DNA of 11,872 bases from DATKCA01 sp035544675 (GTDB lineage Bacteria > Acidobacteriota > Thermoanaerobaculia > Gp7-AA8): positions 1-11,872 of the forward strand of contig DATKCA010000238.1 of the NCBI GenBank assembly GCA_035544675.1, given 5' to 3'. Positions 7,884 to 11,872 of the stretch are shown piece by piece (position 1 is the stretch's first letter; every line of letters begins with the position of its first letter). Both the position numbers and the translations under genes were made by a program. The notes beneath the pieces were generated by a model. That model was not told the origin of the DNA, made no database searches, and worked only from the letters and a program-made list of their open reading frames with translations.

Positions 7884-7913
7884 ACCTAACCTTTCCCCGT
7901 TCGTAACGTATAA
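7884..7913 (+). promoter_or_regulatory. Candidate ECF promoter of the beta-helix protein gene, mirror of the sigma-operon promoter
   Basis: ACCTAACC (7884-7891), a 16-nt spacer, then GTATAA (7908-7913). The upstream box is identical to the minus-strand one, the spacer has equal length, and the -10 differs at one base (GTATAA against GTCTAA). It lies just before the GGAGG ribosome-binding site (7919-7923) and ATG 7928. The predicted transcript start (around 7920) falls at that ribosome-binding site, so the leader would be very short. The shared architecture suggests that the sigma factor encoded next door recognises both sites. Confidence 0.5.
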
Positions 7914-7927
7914 GTAACGGAGGCGAT

Positions 7928-8779
7928 ATGCGACGCGTGGCTCTGATTCTCGCGGGAGCCCTGGCGCTGACCTTGAGCGCGCAGGCCGCACCCACGCAGC
8001 GCTCCCTCATCGTCACGTCCCAGGATCACTCTCTGGTCGACTCCGACGACTGCGAACACTTCCACACCCGCAACCTCACTTCGCTTCCGGCCCTGGCACG
8101 CTCGGAGGAGGAGCGGCAGGTTCCGCTCTTAGACGTAAAGATTCTCCGTGTCCGCACCAGTGAAGGCGGCGGCGTGTCGGTCAAAGGATGGGATCGCCCG
8201 TTCGCCCGCCTGACCGTCTGCAAGTCCGCCATGGCGCTGTCCGAGGATGCGGCCAGGCGCGCATTGCAGAGCATCAGCGTCGCGGTGGATGGCGGTGACA
8301 TCACGGCATTCGGTCCGGGCTCGACGGCCTCGCAGACATGGTGGGTGCACATGATCCTGAACGTGCCACGGGACAAGCACCTCGACGTCGAGGCGGCCAA
8401 CGGCGGGATCGCCATCCGCAACATGCAGGGTGCCGTGACGGCGCGATCGACCAACGGCGGCATCTCGCTGGCCTCGTGTGCCGGCGAGAACAAGGTGACC
8501 ACGCTGAACGGCGGAATCTCGCTCGACAGGATCTCCGGCACCATCGACGCAACCAGCCGGAAGGGCTCGATCTCGTACAAGCTCCGCAGCGTCGCCGTCC
8601 CCGTCATCGAGGCTCGCACCGAGGACAGCGGCGAGATTCTCTGCAACCTCAAAGGGTGTACCGACGGACTCGGCGACTGGACCGCCGATCGCAAGCAGCT
8701 CCGCATCGGCCGCGGCTCGGCGCCATCGGTGCGCCTGACCTCGTACAGCGCCGACATCATGATCGAGCAGGTCCGGTAG
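7928..8779 (+). CDS. Secreted DUF4097-type beta-helix (putative adhesin-like) protein
   Basis: This 283-aa protein has a signal peptide (MRRVALILAGALALTLSAQA, probable cleavage after residue 20) and no other membrane segment, so it should be periplasmic or outside the cell. Residues 150-220 form a regular solenoid: NGGIAI at 158, NGGISL at 176, NGGISL at 194 and KGSISY at 212, each exactly 18 residues apart, as expected for right-handed beta-helix rungs in the DUF4097 family. Members of this family are common next to sigma/anti-sigma or PspC-like membrane stress genes. Their biochemical role is not established. Cysteines at 42, 98, 184, 239 and 244 might form disulfides after export. A GGAGG ribosome-binding site at 7919-7923 supports the start. 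It is divergent from the ECF sigma operon and shares a mirrored promoter element with it. Confidence 0.88.
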   Translation: MRRVALILAGALALTLSAQAAPTQRSLIVTSQDHSLVDSDDCEHFHTRNLTSLPALARSEEERQVPLLDVKILRVRTSEGGGVSVKGWDRPFARLTVCKSAMALSEDAARRALQSISVAVDGGDITAFGPGSTASQTWWVHMILNVPRDKHLDVEAANGGIAIRNMQGAVTARSTNGGISLASCAGENKVTTLNGGISLDRISGTIDATSRKGSISYKLRSVAVPVIEARTEDSGEILCNLKGCTDGLGDWTADRKQLRIGRGSAPSVRLTSYSADIMIEQVR

Positions 8780-8793
8780 AGTAGTTCGTGAAT

Positions 8794-8847
8794 CGTAGAT
8801 CGTAGATCGCAGGAGAACCCTCACTCCCCTGTGATCTACGATCTACG
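8794..8847. repeat. Palindromic intergenic repeat, family 2 (20-bp stem, 14-nt loop)
   Basis: The left arm CGTAGATCGTAGATCGCAGG (8794-8813) and right arm CCTGTGATCTACGATCTACG (8828-8847) pair over all 20 positions if one G-U pair is allowed. Each arm also carries a tandem copy of GTAGATC, so the element is both tandem and inverted. It lies 15 nt after the beta-helix gene stop and ends 5 nt before the GTG of the methyltransferase. It could end the upstream transcript, and as RNA it would place a strong hairpin directly before that GTG. There is no U-tract, so it is not a classical intrinsic terminator. Confidence 0.85.
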
Positions 8848-8852
8848 GTCTC

Positions 8853-9665
8853 GTGAGCACCTACATCCACGGCACCAGCCCCGACGAGCAGCGGCGTCTG
8901 TCGCTGATGAACGACGTCCTCCTCAATCCGGAGTCGCTTCGGGAGATGACTCTCCGCGGCGACGAGCGCATCCTCGACTTCGGGTCGGGCCTGGGCCAGT
9001 TCACCCGGGCCATGGCCCGCGCCGCCCCTCGCGGGCACGTGGTGGGGATCGAGCGTGACCCGGCTCAACGCGAGACCGCGCAGCGCCTGGCCGAGAGCGA
9101 GGGCGAAGGGGCTCTGGCCGAGTTCCGGGCCGGCGATGTCATCGACCTCCACCTGCCGGACGGCGAGTGGGGAACGTACGACATCGCCCATGCCCGCTTC
9201 GTCCTCGAGCACGTGCGCGAGCCGCTGCGCGTCGTGGAGAACATGGTGCGCGCCGTGCGGCCGGGTGGGCGGGTCATCCTGGCCGACGATGACCACGACG
9301 TGATGCGTCTCTGGCCCGAGCCGGCCGGCTTCACGGAGCTCTGGCGGGCCTACATGCGCTCGTACGACCGGCTCGGCAACGATCCGCTGGCCGGCCGGCG
9401 TCTCGTCTCGCTCCTCCACCAGGCCGGCGCGATGCCCGTCCGGAACCGTTGGATCTTCTTCGGCGGCTGCGCCGGCATGGACACGTTCGACGTCGTCACG
9501 GCGAACATGATCGGAGTCGTCACCACGGCGCGGCAGACCATTCTGGACATGGCCCTCCTCGACGCCCCTACCTTCGACGCCGCCATCGCCGCCTACCGCA
9601 AATGGGCCCGCCGCCCCGACGCCGCCATCTGGTTCTCGATGTGCTGGGCCGAAGGCAGGCGCTAG
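8853..9665 (+). CDS. Class I SAM-dependent methyltransferase
   Basis: This 270-aa protein shows motif I at ILDFGSGLGQF (40-50), the acidic residue that binds the SAM ribose at VGIERDP (64-70, E67), AEFRAGDVIDLHLPDG (89-104) for the adenine-side loop, and DIAHARFVLEHV (110-121) with RVVENMVRAVRPGGRVILAD (126-145) as motifs post-I to III. These are typical of Methyltransf_11/25/31-type enzymes acting on small molecules or lipids. The C-terminal 100 residues probably form the substrate cap and are not diagnostic, so the substrate is unknown. The start is uncertain: GTG 8853 gives a complete N-terminus but has no ribosome-binding site and directly follows the family 2 hairpin. The next in-frame methionine, at residue 19, would still keep motif I. 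It stands alone between two repeats, so an operon partner is not obvious. Confidence 0.9.
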   Translation: MSTYIHGTSPDEQRRLSLMNDVLLNPESLREMTLRGDERILDFGSGLGQFTRAMARAAPRGHVVGIERDPAQRETAQRLAESEGEGALAEFRAGDVIDLHLPDGEWGTYDIAHARFVLEHVREPLRVVENMVRAVRPGGRVILADDDHDVMRLWPEPAGFTELWRAYMRSYDRLGNDPLAGRRLVSLLHQAGAMPVRNRWIFFGGCAGMDTFDVVTANMIGVVTTARQTILDMALLDAPTFDAAIAAYRKWARRPDAAIWFSMCWAEGRR

Positions 9666-9670
9666 ACACC

Positions 9671-9748
9671 AGGCGTTAGGCCTTAGGCGTTAGGCGTTAG
9701 GGGTTTAGAAGGCGGCCCCTGAGGCCAAAGGCCTGACGCCTAAAGGCC
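9671..9748. repeat. Tandem and inverted intergenic repeat, family 3 (AGGCGTTAGG units)
   Basis: AGGCGTTAGG occurs at 9671, 9685 and 9692 (the last two overlapping). GGCCTTAGGCGTTAGG (9679-9694) is complemented by CCTGACGCCTAAAGGCC (9732-9748), with one mismatch and one bulge. A smaller GGCC-rich palindrome (near 9713-9731) lies in the loop. The element fills the 99-bp gap between the methyltransferase stop and the nucleotidyltransferase GTG. Its layout (tandem units within a large inverted repeat) parallels family 2 although the sequence differs. It is probably a fold-back element that could act as a transcription barrier. No ribosome-binding site or clear promoter is seen beside it. Confidence 0.8.
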
Positions 9749-9764
9749 CAAAACCTGCACTGTC

Positions 9765-10580
9765 GTGTCTGATATGACGGCGGCTGCAGCGGAAATCGAC
9801 CCTCAGGCACGTGACTTCTACATCGAGGCCCTCACCAGGCTCGACGAAGCGGGAGTTCCATACCTCGTGGGAGGCGCCTACGCGTACGCGCGCTACACGG
9901 GGATCGAGCGGCACACCAAGGACTTCGACATCTTCGTCAAGCGCGCCGATTTCGAGCGCGCCCTCGAAACGCTCGGGAAAGCCGGTTACGACACCGAGCT
10001 CTCCTTCCCGCATTGGATCGGAAAGGCGTACAGGGGCGAGGACTTCATCGACATCATCTTCAGCTCCGGCAACGGCATTTCGGAGGTCGACGACCTCTGG
10101 TTCAAACATGCCGTCCCCGAGCGCGTCCTCGGCAGGGACGTCAAGCTCATCCCGGCCGAGGAGATGATCTGGTCGAAGGGGCTGATTCAGGAGCGGGAGA
10201 GGTACGACGGCGCGGACGTCGCGCACGTCATCAAGAACGTCGGCACCGATCTGGACTGGCATCGCGTGGTCTACCGCTACGGGGTTCACTGGCGCGTGCT
10301 CTATGCGCACCTCATCCTGTTCGGCTTCATCTACCCGTCGCGCCGCTCGAACGTGCCGCCCTGGGTGATGGAAGACCTCGCCGCGCGACTGGCCCGGGAG
10401 GTGCCGGAGGACGACACCGACGACAAGACGTGCTTCGGAACGATCCTGTCACGGGAGCAGTATCTGACCGACGTGCAGCAGTGGGGATTCCGCGACGCGA
10501 GGCTCAAGCCGCTCGGCAACATGACGGCGCAGGAGATCGCAAACTGGACGTCGGGAATCGAGATCGACGGAGGAAAATGA
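9765..10580 (+). CDS. MNT-fold nucleotidyltransferase family protein, partner of a metallophosphoesterase
   Basis: This 271-aa protein carries the minimal nucleotidyltransferase core: YLVGGAYAYARYTG (33-46) with the GG turn, then HTKDFDIFVK (50-59) giving the metal-binding D53 and D55 (DxD), and FIDIIF (94-99) offering a third acidic residue, D96. PAEEMIWSKGLIQERERYDG (130-149) followed by DVAHVI (151-156) matches the helical part that follows the catalytic core in this superfamily. A roughly 110-residue C-terminal extension is not recognised. Proteins of this fold transfer nucleotides to RNA, small molecules (including antibiotics) or proteins, and some are toxins or antitoxins (AbiEii, MNT). 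Nothing here picks one. The start is GTG 9765 or ATG 9774; neither has a ribosome-binding site, and both directly follow repeat family 3. Its stop overlaps the next gene's start (ATGA), so the two are coupled. Confidence 0.85.
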   Translation: MSDMTAAAAEIDPQARDFYIEALTRLDEAGVPYLVGGAYAYARYTGIERHTKDFDIFVKRADFERALETLGKAGYDTELSFPHWIGKAYRGEDFIDIIFSSGNGISEVDDLWFKHAVPERVLGRDVKLIPAEEMIWSKGLIQERERYDGADVAHVIKNVGTDLDWHRVVYRYGVHWRVLYAHLILFGFIYPSRRSNVPPWVMEDLAARLAREVPEDDTDDKTCFGTILSREQYLTDVQQWGFRDARLKPLGNMTAQEIANWTSGIEIDGGK

Positions 10581-11359
10581 TGGCGGGCCGAGAGACGCTG
10601 CGCATCGCCGCCGTTGCGGACATCCACGTCAAGAAGACGGGACAGGGCTCCATGCAGTCGCTCTTCGCCGCGGCGAACGAGGCCGCGGACGTGATCCTTC
10701 TCTGCGGCGACCTCACCGACTACGGAACGATCGAGGAGGCGCACGTCCTCGCCAAAGAGATTACGACCTCCCTGCGCATCCCATCGATCGCCGTCCTCGG
10801 CAATCACGACCTGGAGTCCGGCAAGGAGACCGAGCTCGTCAAGATCATCACGGACGCCGGCGTCGTGGTTCTCGACGGCGACGCACACGAGGTGCACGGC
10901 GTCGGCTTCGCCGGCGTGAAGGGGTTCGGAGGCGGCTTCGGAAGGCGCCAGCTCGGGGCGTGGGGCGAGAAGACGATCAAGCAGTTCGTCCACGAGACCA
11001 TCGAGGAGGCGCTGAAGCTCGAGCAGGCACTGGCCAAGCTCCGCACTCCGCAGAAGATCGCCGTGCTTCACTACGCGCCGATTCACGCCACGGCGGAAGG
11101 GGAGCCGCCCGAGATCATGCCCTTCCTCGGCTCCAGCCGTCTCGAGGATCCGATCGATCGCTATCGCTGCACCGCCGTGTTTCACGGCCACGCTCATCGC
11201 GGGTCGCTGGAAGGGCGGACGAAGGCGAATGCGCCCGTGTACAACGTGGCCATGCCTCTGCTGCTGGCCAGCTTCCCGGACCGCCCTCCGTTCCGCATCG
11301 TGGAGGTTCCGATCGCCGAACCGGCGTATGCTTCGCGCGATGCGGACAGGCAGCGCTGA
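10577..11359 (+). CDS. Calcineurin-like metallophosphoesterase
   Basis: This 260-aa protein has the full two-metal phosphoesterase motif set in order: VADIHVKK (13-20; D15, H17), CGDLTDYG (43-50; D45), LGNHDLE (74-80; N76, H77), VLHYAP (163-168; H165) and FHGHAHRG (202-209; H205, H207). These residues bind Mn/Fe/Zn-type metals and hydrolyse phosphomono- or diesters. The segment VKGFGGGFGRRQLGAWG (114-130) plus a long helix (131-155) between motifs IV and V matches Icc-related bacterial and archaeal members. It is cytosolic, with no signal peptide. It begins inside the nucleotidyltransferase stop codon (4-nt overlap) behind GGAGG (10569-10573). The tight pairing suggests the two act on the same molecule, perhaps adding and removing a nucleotide; that is inference. 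A longer reading frame upstream in this phase is only an overlap shadow. Confidence 0.93.
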   Translation: MMAGRETLRIAAVADIHVKKTGQGSMQSLFAAANEAADVILLCGDLTDYGTIEEAHVLAKEITTSLRIPSIAVLGNHDLESGKETELVKIITDAGVVVLDGDAHEVHGVGFAGVKGFGGGFGRRQLGAWGEKTIKQFVHETIEEALKLEQALAKLRTPQKIAVLHYAPIHATAEGEPPEIMPFLGSSRLEDPIDRYRCTAVFHGHAHRGSLEGRTKANAPVYNVAMPLLLASFPDRPPFRIVEVPIAEPAYASRDADRQR

Positions 11360-11872
11360 AGGAGTCCTGAGGCATCCCGCCTACCCCCGTGGCGTGGATC
11401 ACGACGAGCTGATCCGGTGGTACCGCCGCAATCGCGCACGCACCGCCTCGCTCCTGGAGATTCCGGCGCCTGACGCGTATGAAGTCCGGCCGATCGAGCT
11501 GCGCAATCCCATCGTCTTTTACGAAGGCCACATCCCCGCGTTCGCCGTCAACACTCTCGTCAAACGCACACTCGGACGCGGCATCGACGAGAAGCTGGAG
11601 CGGCTGTTCGAGCGCGGAATCGATCCTTCGTCCACCAGCGAAGTCCGCGAGACGACATGGCCCGATCGCGAAACGGTGAAACGGTACGCGGCCGCGGCGG
11701 ACAGGCTGGTCGAGGCGGCCCTCGCTGAAGGCGACCCGGAAGCCGTCTTCACCGTCCTCGAGCACGAGGCGATGCACCAGGAGACGCTCCTGTACATGCT
11801 TCACAACCTGCCCTACGGGATGAAGAGAGCCGTGTGGAGCGCCGCCGACTCGGCGGCCACCGGGTCGGCGGG
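11340..11872 (+). CDS. EgtB/OvoA-like nonheme iron enzyme, DinB N-terminal domain (3' end cut by window edge)
   Basis: The frame is open to the right edge (177 complete codons). The visible part is a DinB-like four-helix domain: DHDELIRWYRRNRARTASLL (20-39), RNPIVFYEGHIPAFAVNTL (55-73) and TVLEHEAMHQETLLYMLHNL (138-157). EgtB and OvoA bind catalytic iron with one histidine in a xGHxxxF context and two in HxxxHxE; here these are H64, H142 and H146, followed by E148. The FGE-sulfatase-like second domain expected in such enzymes (a further 200-300 residues) would lie beyond the window. Known members form the C-S bond in ergothioneine or ovothiol biosynthesis; which one, if either, cannot be told. 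The start is uncertain: ATG 11340 or ATG 11328, both overlapping the metallophosphoesterase end and without a clear ribosome-binding site; GTG 11394 is also possible. Probably the third gene of the same operon. Confidence 0.85.
   Translation, partial: MRTGSAEGVLRHPAYPRGVDHDELIRWYRRNRARTASLLEIPAPDAYEVRPIELRNPIVFYEGHIPAFAVNTLVKRTLGRGIDEKLERLFERGIDPSSTSEVRETTWPDRETVKRYAAAADRLVEAALAEGDPEAVFTVLEHEAMHQETLLYMLHNLPYGMKRAVWSAADSAATGSA

Noticed and set aside
8853..9665. Methyltransferase considered as EgtD partner of the EgtB-like gene
   Set aside because: It lacks the larger EgtD length and histidine-binding features that I know, and it is separated from that gene by a repeat and two unrelated genes.
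9671..9701. Short tandem units considered as a CRISPR remnant
   Set aside because: Units are 10 nt, overlapping, and have no unique spacers; inverted symmetry with 9732-9748 fits a fold-back repeat instead.
10013..10576. N-terminal extension of the metallophosphoesterase frame
   Set aside because: This part is out of frame with the nucleotidyltransferase and is Arg/Gly-rich shadow sequence; ATG 10577 has a good ribosome-binding site and gives the normal family length.

Overview
The window is GC-rich and gene-dense and reads as the chromosome of a free-living soil or environmental bacterium. No phage, transposase, plasmid, CRISPR or rRNA/tRNA gene was seen. Three kinds of palindromic intergenic repeat, an ECF sigma/anti-sigma module and a KGG stress protein would suit an Acidobacteriota-like soil lineage. 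That placement is an inference from style, not a phylogenetic result.

Left part (1-5262). A FAD-dependent oxidoreductase with a C-terminal Rieske domain runs leftwards off the edge. It diverges from a small KGG-motif stress protein (1633-2121). That gene converges on a large one-chain FAD/4Fe-4S dehydrogenase of the GlcD-GlcF fusion (YdiJ-like) type (2202-5156, minus). The dehydrogenase gene is bracketed by two related palindromic repeats, 93 and 91 bp long.

Centre (5267-8779). A minus-strand operon encodes an RpoE-like ECF sigma factor, a membrane zinc-finger anti-sigma factor (reading frames overlap) and an exported HEAT-repeat protein 10 nt downstream. On the other strand lies a secreted DUF4097-type beta-helix protein. 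The 108-bp divergent intergenic region holds two mirror-image promoter-like sites with the same 8-nt upstream box, the same 16-nt spacer and near-identical GTMTAA boxes. This suggests that the sigma factor drives both its own operon and the beta-helix gene, making one envelope-stress regulon.

Right part (8853-11872). A class I SAM methyltransferase is followed by a tightly packed plus-strand operon: an MNT-fold nucleotidyltransferase, a calcineurin-like metallophosphoesterase (4-nt overlap) and the N-terminal half of an EgtB/OvoA-like DinB-type nonheme iron enzyme (about 20-nt overlap, truncated at the edge). The first two could form an opposing add/remove pair, but their substrate is unknown.

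Most non-coding gaps between genes are occupied by a hairpin-forming repeat. The exceptions are the two divergent promoter regions and the tightly coupled operon junctions.
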